From: Galaxea fascicularis
Taxonomy: Eukaryota > Cnidaria > Anthozoa > Scleractinia > Euphylliidae
NCBI GenBank assembly: GCA_948470475.1
Contig: OX419341.1
Span: 7,411,801 to 7,475,800 of the forward strand
Length of the DNA stretch: 64,000 nt
Reading direction: 5' to 3'
Below are positions 43,133 through 57,300 of the stretch, in pieces. The translations under genes were made by a program, and so were the position numbers. The notes beneath the pieces were generated by a model. The model saw only the letters and a program-made list of their open reading frames with translations. It did no database searches and was not told the DNA's origin. The stretch's first letter is position 1. Every line of letters begins with the position of its first letter.

Positions 43133-44035
43133 GGGTTTGGTGGGCATGCTTAGAAAATCCTGAAACGGGCGACCGAGGTCACGGGCATAAAAGTGTAGTG
43201 TAGTAAGTGGTGACCTCAGGATTTTGTCCGAGGCCTTTCGTTGAGGCAATTTGCTTGAGATCGGTAAATGCAACCACGTGCTTGGTGAAATTATGTAAAT
43301 CTTTATGACTTAGCATGTATTGGCACATTAAACTTCTCATTGTGAATAGCTTCCGTAGCAGCTGATCTCGCTCGACTCGCAAAGAAAAAAAGAGACAAGA
43401 ATCTTAAAGTTCAAGTTCGCCGCTGAAGACAGTATTTTGATTTCGTTTTCCATGCTGCAATGATAAACAACAAGAGCTGATCTCAAAGATCACTGACTGT
43501 CACAAGACCGGCTGCGCAAGATGTGAAAAATGATGACCTGTCAAGTTCTGATGATTGACCGTGACGGAAATGCCATTCATGCCTAGGATTCTATGGGCAA
43601 ACACGTTTCAGGCCGTTTTGTCGGAAAAACCTCAGGAAAATGAAATTTTCACGACCAAAAACAAATAATTCACGAATCACATATACCTCATGAGATAAAT
43701 CACGCGTCACATGCATTCAGGTATTCACAAATCACGTCTCTTTTTAAGTAACTTTCACGCATCACGTACAAATTTTAGCCCTTATCACGCGTCACACATA
43801 AACCCTTTGCCCCCCTCTCCCGTCAGTTGGGATTGTCATCATGTTATATTTATTTCAATTCTCTTTTTTATGTATTTGCTTAGTGCCACTAGCTTTGTGC
43901 TAAATACACTGCTGAGGGTAAATAAAAGTCTTATTATTATTATTATCATTATCAATGAAATAAACATGTCACTGATTTATTTTAAGTAAACTGCAATGAT
44001 ATTTGCTCAAACAGTTATGGTGTTGATTACATCAC

Positions 44036-44275
44036 CCGTACGAAACGAGCAGCGCTGTCCAGCGTCACAAAAGCGCTTCAAAATAGCTGTACAGCTGATA
44101 TGCAGCCGATTTGCAGCGTTTTACAAACCTTTTCACAGTCAAAATAAATTTCCAGCTGGCTGCCAAAACGCTGTGCAGCCCTTCGACGCACTTGACCGCG
44201 TTTTGCAGCTGTCTGGCAGCTCACCGCTAGCTGTGAAATAGCTGCTAACAGCTGCAAAGCACAGGTTTTAAATAG
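44036..44275. repeat. CAGCTG/AGCTG-rich cluster
   Basis: Roughly ten AGCTG or CAGCT words, including several CAGCTG E-box palindromes, lie in 240 bases, with more near 44735-44815. It could be a degenerate palindromic element or a bHLH-site cluster. No gene is seen between 43970 and 45440. Confidence 0.35.
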
Positions 44276-45440
44276 CCATAAATCACCCGAATATACACGT
44301 TAGGAATCTAGCTCGATTATAACTAGTAAATCCACATATTTTGACACTTTAAAGCAATTCGGCCTATCTCATGATCAGTGAATTGAACCCGGAGAATGCG
44401 TTGTGTAAACAAAATCAACAAGATTCATATTGTTACAACTCACACTGATCATGACCGCTGACGGGCGATAGCATTGAAGCACAAAAATAGAATAACGATA
44501 ACAGTTTGGTTTGTTGTTCCCGTTTGTTCTTTTAGCAAGGATACATTTTCAAGTCCAGTTTCATTGAAGTAACTGCATCTTTCCATCACGCCATATATAC
44601 TCGCATGGTTCGATGCTACTTAGTAACTGGACACAGATGACGTCAGTAAAACCGGCATGTGTAAATAGTCAGAGATTTCATCATTTCGTTTTTCAGTTAT
44701 CGGTACATCAATGAAGCCACTGAAACATTAGCTGCAAAAGTTTCGTGGCTGCAGCTGTTAAATCTGCTAAGAGCACGATACAATCAGGCTATTCTAATTG
44801 ACATAACAGCTGGAGGTCTTGTTACTAAAAAAAATCACTGCCTGATAATAATCGTAAACTTGATACTTTTTTTTATATATGCATTTATCACTACAAACAT
44901 TGATTTTCATTGGCCGTTTCATTAATGTGATTGACCCATTTTAAGTCTTGCAGCTTTCAGATCCTCCAGGTTATCGCGTGCTAAAGCCTGCAGGCGGCAT
45001 ACGTTTTATTGTCGATAACAACAGATTTGTTTACTGTCAAAATTAGTTGTAGTTCTGCCACATGGTTCGGAGCATTTCTTAAATTTGGGAAATCAATAGT
45101 TTAGTCATATCTCATTTGGGTGATCGGTGAAACTACATTCAAATAATTATTGGTCAGACAAACACCACCGCACATAATAATTTCAACTGGTTGTTTTTAT
45201 TGCACAAAATACCTATCATACTCGTGTCATCTCAACATGCTATCATTTTCCTGTTTCCCAAAAAGTCAGATTGAATAAAAATCAAATATATTCTCGACGG
45301 AAGGCCTCTCACTTTAAAGTACACCTCACCCCAAATTCTCTTTTTTGGCTAGAAAAATTACATTTTACGAGTATATTTTTCCGAAAAAAAAAACAAAGAG
45401 ATTTGGTAAAATAGTCGCAGCATGCGTAGAATGAGAGGAG

Positions 45441-45864
45441 AATCAATCAATCAATCAATCAATCAATCAACTTTATTTAAATGCTGAAAGACCACCTAGC
45501 CAGGGAGAAATCTCCCTTACTAATATGGGGACATTCTAAAATTAAATTAAGATAAATAAATAGTTACTAGATGTACGATAAGATATAAAAACTATTTACA
45601 ATAAATTACAATTTAAACCTAAAAAGCCATAAAATAATAAAATTTCTTTTTCTTTAAAATTATAACTATATTTTAAGAAGAGCACAGGCCACAACCTCTG
45701 CACCCATCGTCAATTAATTCACTTAAGTTAAGATCTCTTATTCGTTTTTTAAAAACATTAAGAGATTCTGCGTCCCTATGAATGGCAAAGACTGGGAAAA
45801 AAATTTCATTGAGCTGGTCTTCCGGAAACTCTTTCCTTTTCCCTATCCACCTCCTTACCGCCAT
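45441..45864 (-). repeat. 3' end of a non-LTR retrotransposon, minus strand
   Basis: On the minus strand an open segment (45864-45673) reads VFKKRIRDLNLSELIDDGCR and CGLCSS, resembling the extreme C-terminus of LINE reverse transcriptases (an FK-R-L..L..L pattern). It is followed by about 200 bases and ATTTAAATAAAGTTGATTGA with a (TTGA)n tail (45441-45470). It is 5'-truncated, as LINE copies usually are. Confidence 0.45.
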
Positions 45865-46835
45865 TTTTTAACTCGTTATCCTCCTCTCCTTTTTTGCCTT
45901 CCACATTGGATAAAATCTTCACTGTTATACGTCTCATTTAAGTTGAGTTCCTGATTGGGTTTAATTTAGAACCACATACTGCACTTATCAATGTACACTT
46001 TATGAGGCAGGGGAGGGATGAAAATGTAGCTAAGAGATGGGCATTTGACTAAGAAGTCAAAACTTTGCTCAATTTCCGGCGGGGTAGCATACATTCATCA
46101 AACGTAGTCAAAAACTGCAAGTCAGTGGTTAAAAGTACCAAATAAAAACAAGCTATGTACATAGTTTTAATAACTGATTACTGGGTATTAATCTCACAAA
46201 CATGATTTAGCCTATCTCGTTTACGAAACAACATGATTTATGATGTACAGCATTATACCGGTTAACATATTTCGTACACAAGAAAAACGACATTAAACTA
46301 AACGTTTATTAAACAATGTAATAATAAAAATAACCATCCTCAGTACTTTACACTCAAATTGAAAACTCAACATGCTTCCAAAAATAATACAAAAGAAACC
46401 GAATTTTCAATGCGTAAAATCTGCATCATACTGTAACGTACTTGTGCTGATTCGTGTAAACTTATTTTGATGAATGAAAAGACTACAAGTGTATTTGTAC
46501 GAAGATAGTTTCAACTTGAAGTAAAATATTCAGCTAATCACAACTGTGGCGATTTATTACTGCAGTATAGTGTATTTCAAATTGAGACTTCAGGTCGATA
46601 AAAACGCTCACCTCTTCTTAGAACGCCACGCTAACCAAAGCCAAGAAAAATAACGTTAGGTAACCACGCTTTATTTCAGTCCCAGTCTCTGTACCAGAAA
46701 AATCAAATGTCCCGACCCCCGAAAAAAGGTACTACATCAAACCTCCCACTGAGGGGATAGATTTTGCCATCAAATCTCTACCCTTGCCCGCACTCCCTCC
46801 CCCTCTCTCAAAAAAAACAAAACAAATAAGTTTAG

Positions 46836-46890
46836 CCAATCAAACACCTCCACATCTCCCATGTGTCAATCAAAACACTATCTAACCAAT
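46836..46890 (+). promoter_or_regulatory. CCAAT boxes upstream of a spliced transcript
   Basis: CCAATCA occurs at 46836 and 46886, with a GTCAATCA half-match between. The first strong donor, TCGAG/GTAAGT, is at 46966. Two spaced CCAAT boxes 80-130 bases before a first donor are promoter-like (NF-Y type). Initiation site not determined. Confidence 0.4.
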
Positions 46891-46899
46891 CAAAATAAA

Positions 46900-49800
46900 T
46901 GGGAGCCAACACCCAAAAAGGTTGCAAACAGTACCAATTGCGTACTTGAATTTGGTACTTGTCGAGGTAAGTCCTTCGGTTATTTGTATCTTCTTTTTAT
47001 TACATGTTTCTCATAGCTCTATCCTTTAACATCATCCACTTTAGTCACAAAATTCGATCGCTAAACTACACTTACTTTCTTTTCTAATATCGTTGATCGA
47101 AGTTAACCAGTTTCCTTTACTAACTTCACTCAGGACAACTTCTTTCACGCCCAAACGTGTACAAACAACGAGACAACACCAAGTTATCTTTGAACACATT
47201 CATCAACAACTTATGCTTTGAATTCACCATAAAACATGAACTCAACACTGTACTCTCAACCTTGGAATTCCAAATTTGCTTACCAATCGTTAGTTAGGTC
47301 AGCCTATAGTCAAACTTTTCAATGTTTATTTCATGATTCATTTTGTTAAATATTTTATATAAAAAATATATGAAGACTAAAATTAGTGTTTAAATTTGTT
47401 CATTTACATTTGTTTCTCTCACATTTTTCTTAACACTTTGAGATATTTACTCAATTTTTACAAATACGCATTCAAAACGTAAACGCACACAGTAGTGGCA
47501 TGTTAATGAAGTTAACACCTCATTTCTTCATCTTTTCAACTTTGGAAAATTAAGCCGCAACATCCAGGTAAGTCACTAACTAAACCATTCATTTTCTTTA
47601 GTCCATGTTTAATTATCCACTTTACATTTGTTTCTTTGAAATTTTTCTTAACACTTCGAGATATTTACTCAATTTTCACAAATACGCATTCAAAACGTGA
47701 ACGCGCACAATATGCTGGCATGCATGTTAATGAAATCAACAACTTATTTCTTCATTCTTTTAGCTTCTGAAAATTACGAGAAAACAACTGATCAAGGTAA
47801 ATCACTAATAAACTACTCATTTTCTTTTATCCATGTTTAACTTACCATTGATCAATATCAAATAAAAGAAACAGCATTGTCTCGAGTATTCTTTCCAATT
47901 TTTGTAGCCATGCATTGATGTAGTTTACAACTTGAAACATTTAAAAAGAAAGTAGTACTTCAACGCAGTTTTCCTACAAAATGTACTTAGCTCTAAGGTG
48001 GAACGAAATTTCGTATACTTGGCAACAATAAAAGTGTTGCTTTTTGTCAGGCAAGACAAAAAACTGTTAGCATTCTTTCATTACGCATTGTAAGGTAAAA
48101 ATGTCAACTTCATATTTTTGATTTCATTTCAGCAATATGGCCACTTTGCAAGACGAAGGGTAAGTTACTAACAAAACATTTCACATTTATTTTCTTTTAT
48201 CTTTTCAATTTTTGCAAAAAAATCCATATTTAAATCAATGAATACCAAATTCACGCCATAAACATATCATGGTCTAGATTGGACTGTACCTTCCAATTTA
48301 TCAAGCGCTGATCTAGTTTACAATTGTAAGAGAGAAACTTGAAACATTTGAAAACAATTTTTTACAAAAACATACCACTTTAAATCCAGACTTACCAGAA
48401 AATGTACTGACCATTGAAATCTCGCGAAACTTGGCACACCTGACAAGAAACAACTTTATACCTTGGCGTGAAAGAAGTCATGAATTCGCGCCTCTTGTAT
48501 TTCACGTAATGGCGGCTTGTTTACTTTTGCAAGAGACTTTCTCTAGAGGAAAAAAACAAGCTGACTACGCGAAATAAAAGAGAGCCAAATAACTTTGTAC
48601 ATGCTAAAACACTTGCTGAAAAGAAATCTCTGCCAGCAAGGTAGCAACAATTGAAAAATTTATTTGTGTGGCCACAATAGACGTACGCGATCAGGCTCAA
48701 GATAGTGTTATCAGCGCTGCTTGCGAAAAACATATGAAAAAAGTTTCGGTTTATATTACATATGCACAACACAAACAACTATCAAAAAAATCGATGAAAT
48801 ACGCACGTGGAATTTCAAGCTTTCCTCAACTCAAGTAAAACTATGGAATTGTAACAAAGATAAGAACATTTTTCATTAACAAACATTTAGTGCAAACTTT
48901 TAACCTTTAGACAGCAACACACTGAACACAGAAAGTTGTTAAGATGCAAGAAATTCTACAAAATAGCCTTATATGACTTAGACAGACTCTTCGTTATCAG
49001 TAAGCCTAACCTTAAATTAAACCTTTACAAAATTTGAATTGGAAACTATTGAACAGACAAAAACTACATACGACAGTTCATCAATTGAAGATTTAATTAA
49101 AGGTATCTTAATGGTCGTATTGTCGATTTCTACAAATCAACGACCCATCATCAACAGAAGATTGATAACTTGCAAACAAAAGATAAAAGTAAATGCAGTT
49201 TGATGTGTTCACGTTAACGTTCTCCCTACCGCAAGAGATTTTCAGTCTGTAAACAACACCACATCACTTCTTGTACTTCTCAAGGCGAACACATACGATG
49301 CAGTGAAAGATAAAACTACAAAAAGTCCGTAAAACAAAAGTGTTTTCTGATGTCCCTTCCACAATTTTTTAACGAAATTACAAACTGTTATTTTCACCAC
49401 GCGCGAAGCCAAACAATGCACACGTCACAAATCTATCAAACCTACCCAGAGTCCTCGTTCCATCAAACAGCGGTCGCATACTCTCTGATGACTTTACTTT
49501 AATAAATCACCTACAACCGTAAGAAGATCTACTTTGCTAGGTTTTCCTGTAATTATTTCTCTGAAAATGCGATGTCGTCAACAAGAAGTGTAACTCAAAG
49601 AAGTATTTTGTCCTGAAGAAATCATCCTTCAAGAACAAATGATAGTTTTGTCAAAGTAAACAATATAGATGTTCAGTTGAAATCACTCAATGCAAAAAGT
49701 TAGATAATTTATCCAAAATGTTTGAACGTTTCTGAGAACCTTCGTATAAACGAACTTAAGATTTAAATGTGAATTTTTACCTTACTTTATCTTTAATACA

Positions 49801-51282
49801 CCAGTTTGCTATGCTCTAAATAAGTCATTATAAACCAAATTTGCAATAAGTCTGTCAGTGTTCTTCTGAAATAGTAACTAAAGTTAGTTTAATTCCTTCA
49901 TCTTCACATACTTCAACTTGTGCACCACATACCTCTTACATGTATGTGGAAACACAGGATTGTCTGAATAAATGTTTTGTTAAAAAAACTTATTGTCCAG
50001 TTTTTTTTCCAAATTTTAATTTACAGAATTTCAGAACAACTTATAAAGGCATTAACCTTGACTACTGGTACCTTCTCTGAGGAAGTTTCTCATGAAACGT
50101 GATCGCCTCTTTTTATTCTCCGTGATCCGTTATTATAAAAAAATATTATCTGTGAATTGTGCATCATTTGCTTATCGTGACACGTGAAACTAAAAAGTTA
50201 TTTTTCGTAAATCGTAAAACTTGACCAGAAATCTACACTTTTTTCCGTTAAAATGGACCTGCTGTACAAAAAAGTTTGCAAAAAAGATGTTTTTTGGATG
50301 TTGTCAAATTGCATGAGTTAACTTCCGGGGGAGGTACTTGGGTCCATTTTTGCTGAGTATGTGCCGCTGGCCTCTGAGAACCCCTACCCCATTATAGTCT
50401 ATTCTGTGGCCAATTATAGACCCCATCTTAGTCACTTTTGGCAAAATATAATTTTTGCAATTCCAGCTTAGCTACTTTCTGTTTATGTCTCTACCTTAAC
50501 TAAGTCAGGTTAAAATTTTACTTATCAAAAGCAAAATCAATCTTCTACACTTTCTTGGTTGATAATTGGAGACTGAAATAACAGTAACATACCACACACT
50601 GTCCAAATCTGATTTAAAAAGCCTGAAAAAGACAAGGGCACAACATTGGAAATGATTTTAGACATCTTGATTCTACTAATGGCCCTTTCTACATGAATGC
50701 AGACACTAGCTATTGATTGTGTATTTTCAACTTCTCCTCCATCAAATTGACCTTTATCAAAAAGAAATGGAGGAATATTCAAGATTATTCTAATTGGCTC
50801 CAGTAGATCCTTCATATTAAATCCTTTCTTTGCCATGCATTCATCTCCCTCTTCCAGCAACTCAAGGATACCACTTTGTTTCGTTATGTTTTTCTCTGAA
50901 ATGCTACCTGTGTAAAGATCAGAAATAAAAGTCGGGGCTCCTGAGGATGCAAGGCAATGACTGATGGAGTGCCTTTTTAATGAGATTAAAGACAACAACC
51001 TCCATAAACTACATTGCCTTTTGCCGCCACATAATTTTTGTACTCTACCCTTAACGAAAAAGTGCACTTTTAATGTACCTTTTTGTACAACAAACAGACA
51101 GATGAGTAGTTAGATCATCCATAATGCGGCTATTTTCTAACAGCTTTATTCTATGTTGACATCTAATTTCTAAATTTTATGACATTGTATCTTTCTTCTT
51201 TTGTTCTTATTTATATACTAGTTATTAGTCGTATTGTACAGTCCATAATTCAGCCCTTGAGTTGCAATGGATTTTAATAAAA

Positions 51283-51342
<60 letters not shown>

Positions 51343-54300
51343 ATCTATCTATCTCAGCCAACAGAACAGCTTAAATAATGGATTGATCACAAACATTTTT
51401 TTTTCTCTTCTCCTCACCTCACACTCCATCGTTCTCTCACTTCACACTCAACTAGTTAAATCTCTGTTATACTCGGGAGGGTGGGGAACAGGAGTCATAA
51501 TTAATTTTTTTCATCCTTACTTTCAGAAGGACAATAAAAAAAAAAGCCTTTTAGGACATATCACTTTTTTTAATGGAGTAAGGAGGGAAGATCAGAGTTT
51601 TTTTTCGACACTTTAAAACAAAACACCAAACTTTTTTCTTAGTTTAGATCCCCACCTCCCCCCCCTAAATAATGATTTGTCCCTTAGCAAATAATCACAT
51701 ACCTTTAAACAAAACTATAACAATCTGATTTAATGTTTAAATTACTAATAAAAATACTATTTGTTTTCATTTTCAGTACAACTGTGACTTTTGATCAAGG
51801 TATGTTTTTATCTTTAACAAAACATTTTATCTACCTTTTGTTTGTATAATTACTTTTATGGAGGCTCTAAGACATATTGAGGCCCATTTTCACCTGTGAT
51901 TCAAAATAGTCCTTTTTCTTTAAAAATCATACTATTGTTAAATGATGCCTCTGATTAGTAAATTTGTTTTATTACACTTTTCATCTGGTTGCAGATCACA
52001 GAAAATCGTTGCTTTTCCAGTTTTGTAAAGGTTTACACTACAAATGTACTCACAGAAACTCGCAACAATCCATCAACACTTTTAAAATCAATACAACAAA
52101 GTAATGAACAATTTACTGATTGATAAAACTCACTGATAATGTTCCGAAGATGGTCACAAAATATCTACAAGAAAACATTTATTTATTCTGGTACTATATC
52201 AATGGTTTCTAATTTACAATTAAAGGAAACTAGTCATACATTATATAATTATCCTATCCTTTTACTGCCTTCAAAACCAAGTCACACTAAAACAATGAAG
52301 AAGTGACCAAAACCACAAAACGTATTGTGCAAACTAACCTTAAGGTAAAAACATCAAACATACAGAAAATATTGTACAAACATGTATAATTTACTCACCA
52401 TCAAATTGCAGCAAGTCAATTTGCAACAAACTCAGTAAATTCTTAAAAGCTGACCATCAAGTAATAAGCTCCCGAGTCATTTAAGAAACAAGCCTTCAAT
52501 AGTAGCCCTGTAGTTAGTTGTTTAGCCATAAAGTTTTTGTAAACTTCCCTTGAACCTTATTTTAATATAAAAACCAGCTGCAAAGTCATTACTACCATAA
52601 TGCCACTGACACTTTTTCACATCTTTTTATTAGTCAAGTATATTATTGTAACTCTTATATTACATCATTAATTCTCTGGTTAAAATATTTTTCACCTAAG
52701 ATACCATACTTGAATGATATGATGAAATATATCCTTCCTATTATTACACATGATGTGTCTACAGTTCCAGTCAATTGTCATACTATGACTATTTGCACTA
52801 TTTAATATTAACCCTCCAACATATCAAATCCATCTGTGCAAAACAACAAAATATGCAACAAAAACACTTTCAATAATAATACCATCAGTACCACAAACTA
52901 TCAGTACACAAAAAAATGATTTTAAATAATTGTTATACCAACATCCATTACCTACTAAATATAAAATAAGCAACAGACTTGCATGATAATCTTCAAAGAA
53001 CATATAATTTTGCATCAAACAAATCTATTGTTTTGTTTGCTTTACATTACAAAACAGACAGATACTTTTGGGACTTCATGGAAGAATACATATATCTAGG
53101 TAATCAAGAAGAAGAATCAAAAAAAGGTGAATCTTAATTTAACTTGTGTTACCTATAAAATTAACAACAAACAGTGTAGACATTCTTATATTATAGCTAT
53201 CGCAAAATACATTACTATACCAGTCATCAGTAAGAAAACACTTCAAGAATATACCATCCACAATATTATTGCTGAACCCTCAATGTCAATAAACCTGTTT
53301 ACATGGAGGAACGATGCCCTGGTTAAACAAGCTACCCTAACAGAGCATACTAGACACATACAGTAACCCACCTTACTGGGGCATGTGTACTTGTATAATT
53401 ATCCAGAACACTATTCTACACAGGCTATCATTTACCATGTGTAAATGCTTCAACCCAAATTCTCTCAGCTCTCCAAGGTGTCAACACCATGAAAGTAGCA
53501 TTCTATTCCAAGGGCTACTTTTAATATTAACTTCTCTGGTGATTATATATGCTCAATAATAATGGAGTGCAAAATAATAGTCCAAAACACTTCAAAAGAG
53601 GCCACAAGTGAAATAAGTGATAAAAATGTTTACCCTGTTTCCAAAATGTTGCTTTTGTCTGCCATCTTGTTTGTTTTGCTTAGTAACCACTTAAAAGATA
53701 TCCTGCTTGGATGAATTGCAAGTAAAAATGTTTTAACCCTTCTAACTAGATAACCCAGTTATCCAGGGGCATCCTCCCTTCATGTAAACAGCCTTAAAGC
53801 CTATATTAAGTGGCTACATAATCCAAATAACAACTAATCCTTTCATTCCTACTAAAACAATTTCACTCTACAACTCAATATTTTCAACAACAGCTTTTCA
53901 CAATAACTTTTTTTTCTCACTACTAAAACTCTTAAAATTGACTAATTTAATTGAATTAGTTTTAGTATTATGTTTATTGTACACTGTACACATGTGTGAA
54001 AATAGGTGCTAACTTTAAAATAATTTATACTTTACTTCTTACAGAAGCATCAACTCAAACAGATCAAGTGTTAAAGCCAGCTGGTAAACTGTCAATACTA
54101 TAATTAATTTTCATAAAACCTACTTACATACAGTATTGTGCAAAAGTAATGCAAACGAATTTCGACGAAATTCCTGGCTTTTCGGGGCTTTTCGAAGAAA
54201 TTTCGCTCGATACGATATTTCGACGAAATTTCCCCGCATTTTCGTGACACCTATTGTTTGGATCCGCGCGATTTTTCGAACGATAATTCGCTTTGCGCGA

Positions 54301-57300
54301 TGAATCACCGCGAATTTTCGAGCGATAATTTGCTCCTGCCGAAAAGTCGCTGCGATTTTTCGAACGATAATTCGCTTCTCCCGAAAATTCGATCTATTGT
54401 TATTCAATAGGCCAAGAGCGTTTTCGAAGCAAAGTTCATCGAGTGAAATTTATAAATAACCTTTCCAATTATTGCACACGAAAGAAGCCATTAATCTGCC
54501 GAAATAATAGCATCACAGCTCGACGAAATGTTAGCTTTGAAACACACCTAGTTGTTTCAGAAGGAGCGCTACAATGTTGACTTGATCCAAAACCCCAAAA
54601 CAAATAATTCATTACTGTATCGGTAACAATGAAACATGAATTCTGCTATCTTCCTATGATAAGAATCTTTCCCAATTGGATCAGACCGGTAAACTGTGTG
54701 TATTTACATTTCTAAACACTTCTCGCTAATGCGCGAAAATGTAAACAAACAGCCTGACTGTGAAACTGAAACAAAAATCCTGTAGTCCAGTAAAAAAAAT
54801 CATAATCCTCGTTCTAGGAAAGATATTTGGATGCTTCTGGTGTCTATTTAAAGCTAAAAATGAGCTCCGTTCAAAAAACGTATTTGTTATAACGCGCAGA
54901 GAACTTTAGAGGTCGTAAACTGTGGAAAACAACTCTTGCGGTAGCGCGCCCAACGTGTGAAAATTATCCCGACACTGTAAACAAAATGTAAACAAACAGC
55001 CTGACTGTGAAACTGAAACAAAAATCCTGTACTCCAGTAAAAAAAAAATCATAATTCTGGTTCTAGGAAAGACATTTGGATGCTTCTGGTGTCTATTTAA
55101 AGCTAAAAAAGAGCTCCGTTCAAAAAACATATTTGTTATAGCGCGCAGAGAACTTCAGAGGTAGAAAACTGTGGAAAAAAAACTCTTGCGGTAGCGCGCC
55201 TAACGTGTGAAAATTATCCCGACACTGTGGAACGAACTGAGCTCATTGTCTTCGTAATGCAGTTCAGTGTGTTCTAATTCTCTGCGTACGAAACTGGGCC
55301 CGAGCTGAACTTGAACAAGCGAAGCTGGTTGAAAGCGTTTCACCAACTTTAGGTGAGTAAGATTTTAGTAACGTATTTGTCATAGATAAAAATGTTAGCC
55401 CCTTAATCGGTGATTGATGACTGCAAACCGGCTCGTATTTACAAACAGCTTTAACGGCACGTATTTACAAATTTATCTCTTGTGAGTTGCACGACAGTTT
55501 GTTCGTATCAGCTGCTGAAAGAAAATTGCTTGAACGCTCCCGAACTGCCGTTCAATGGCATGTACTAAAACCCGAAACAACGAGACGAAACGACCGAAAC
55601 GAAACCACCGAAACAAGCGAAACGAACGAAACGAAGCCACGAGCCAGCAAAAGACATAATTATCTTACATTTAGGACTTCAAGAAAGAAAATGGTTTCGT
55701 ATTTTTTTTATGTATTTTTAGGGCGGAGCACCGACCAAAGCAGATGGGAAAAGAAAAGAAAGGAAAAGAATTGAAAAGTTAGGGAAAGAATCGAAGTATT
55801 CACTGACAACGTCTCAGTCAGTATCGCTACTTGTCTCCCTGAGACTATGTTTAAACTGTATAGTAGTGGAGGAGATTGTGAATTACAAGGACAGAATATA
55901 GGAGACCAAAAATCCATGTAATCACATTGTTTCGGTGGTTTCGTTTCGGTCGTTTCGTTTCGTTGTTTCGGGTTTTAGTACATGCCCCGTTCAATGCGTT
56001 GCGAAATTTCGTGAACTGCCTGCGAATTATCGTTTTTGCTCACGAATTTTCTTTAGCTTAACGAAACTTCGAAGAAAAATCGTCCTTTGTTTAAGCGAAT
56101 TATCGCTCGATACGCCGTGAAATTTCACTCGAACTTTCGTGCGAACTTTCGTCGAAAAGTCGCGGGAACAAAGAACGAAATTCGCGCATTTCGCTTGCAT
56201 TACTTTTGCACAATACTGTATGTATATGAAAAACAGTCATACAAATAGTGTCTCAACCAAGTCTCAATAACTTGCCTAATGGTCATCAAACTCTGAAGAA
56301 ATAGAAATCACCTTGTGTAGAAACTTACTTCAGTTCCCTTATATTTTGTGTTTGTGACCCAATACCACTGTTAATTTTTACCTAAAATAATATTATTGTA
56401 TTTTATAGCACCAAAGAAGAGACCAAGAGTCCCACTTGGTAAATATAAATTCAATACATTTTCACAAATACTGACACCATTATTTTTCAATATCCTTAAT
56501 CTCAAACCTAATATACACTCACCACCTGACATTTTCAACATTAACCTCATTCTCATCATTTACCTATTAACAAAAAAATAAATCATTTTTTATAAAAATA
56601 CGTATAGTCAAAAACATCATATATCAATTTATACTACCCATACGTATCAACATACAATCTTACAAAAACTGACAACAGGCACTATTATGTAACTAGTTGA
56701 ATTAATATTAAAATTTTCAGTCATACCTTTGGATAAAACAAACATTACTTTCAATATTTGTTTAGTTCTTAAAGAAGCAAAAATCTAGTCTTACAACTTC
56801 CAATACTTCACTCTATCCAAAATATCCTTATCACCTATGATTATCAATAATTGTACTTTACAATTTTATAGCACTAAGAAGACTCCAAGTTGACGAATAT
56901 AAAGAAAAGCACGGTAAGTATAAACTTCCCAAAAAATCAATACTTTTAACACAACAAACCTTACATTACACAATTCTGCCCATTGAAAAGTCATCCTTTG
57001 TGGATACAATACGTTCCCAACAAAATTGCAAAACCTTCCAACACTTTTCGTTTCTTCAAATCTCACTCACTAATTTCCAAACACAACTCAAAAATTCTCA
57101 CTTTGCGTCCTTTCGAAAATAATCCCTATTCTTTCAAATTATTGAAATGCTCCTTTTATCATTATATTACTAGAGTCACACCACATCATAAACTATTTAT
57201 GTAAAACCATATATTCTAACTGATGTCTCACAGTAAAAGATTGAAGAATCTGCACCCTGTAGAACTCAGTAATCTAGGTAACCCGAAAACACTGACCCCC

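Larger units (their letters stand above)
41679..43817. mobile_element. 6-bp-TSD DNA element with CACGAATCACG-type subterminal repeats
   Basis: Ends GAGGGTGGCAAAGGG (left) and GAGGGGGGCAAAGGG (right, inverted) are flanked by TCCCGT at 41673-41678 and 43818-43823. Both subterminal regions hold repeated TTCACGAATCACG/CACGCATCACG words (41725-41790 and 43640-43795). No transposase recognised. The superfamily is unclear; 6-bp duplications occur in, for example, IS3EU or Dada-like groups. It contains the Mutator-like element at 42088-43132. Confidence 0.75.
41522..43965 (+). repeat. tRNA-derived SINE split by a later insertion
   Basis: The 5' part (41522-41678) begins with a Leu/Ser-type tRNA-like head: ATGGCAGAGTGGTTTAGGG (box A) and GAGGTTCAAATCTTGC (box B). 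The 3' part resumes at 43818 with TCCCGTCAGTTGGGATTGTC and ends GCTGAGGGTAAATAAAAGTC plus (TTA)n at about 43931-43960. Joined, the SINE would be about 300 bp. The split is caused by the element at 41679-43817; TCCCGT is duplicated on either side. Confidence 0.75.
54131..56218. mobile_element. Tc1/mariner-like non-autonomous element, 2088 bp, in an intron
   Basis: Ends CAGTATTGTGCAAAAGTAAT (identical, inverted) are flanked by TA (54129-54130, 56219-56220). Nearly the same termini as the element at 23974-25048, and the same TTCGAAATTTCG-like subterminal words. Inside are a 247-bp tandem duplication (54737-54978 and 54984-55228) and a nested Mutator-like MITE (55557-55986). No transposase seen. 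Confidence 0.85.

Noticed and set aside
57234..57277. Additional micro-exon (CACAG acceptor, CTAG/GTAACC donor)
   Set aside because: In phase 1 it meets TGA after three codons, and the donor is formed by the end of an inverted-repeat element.
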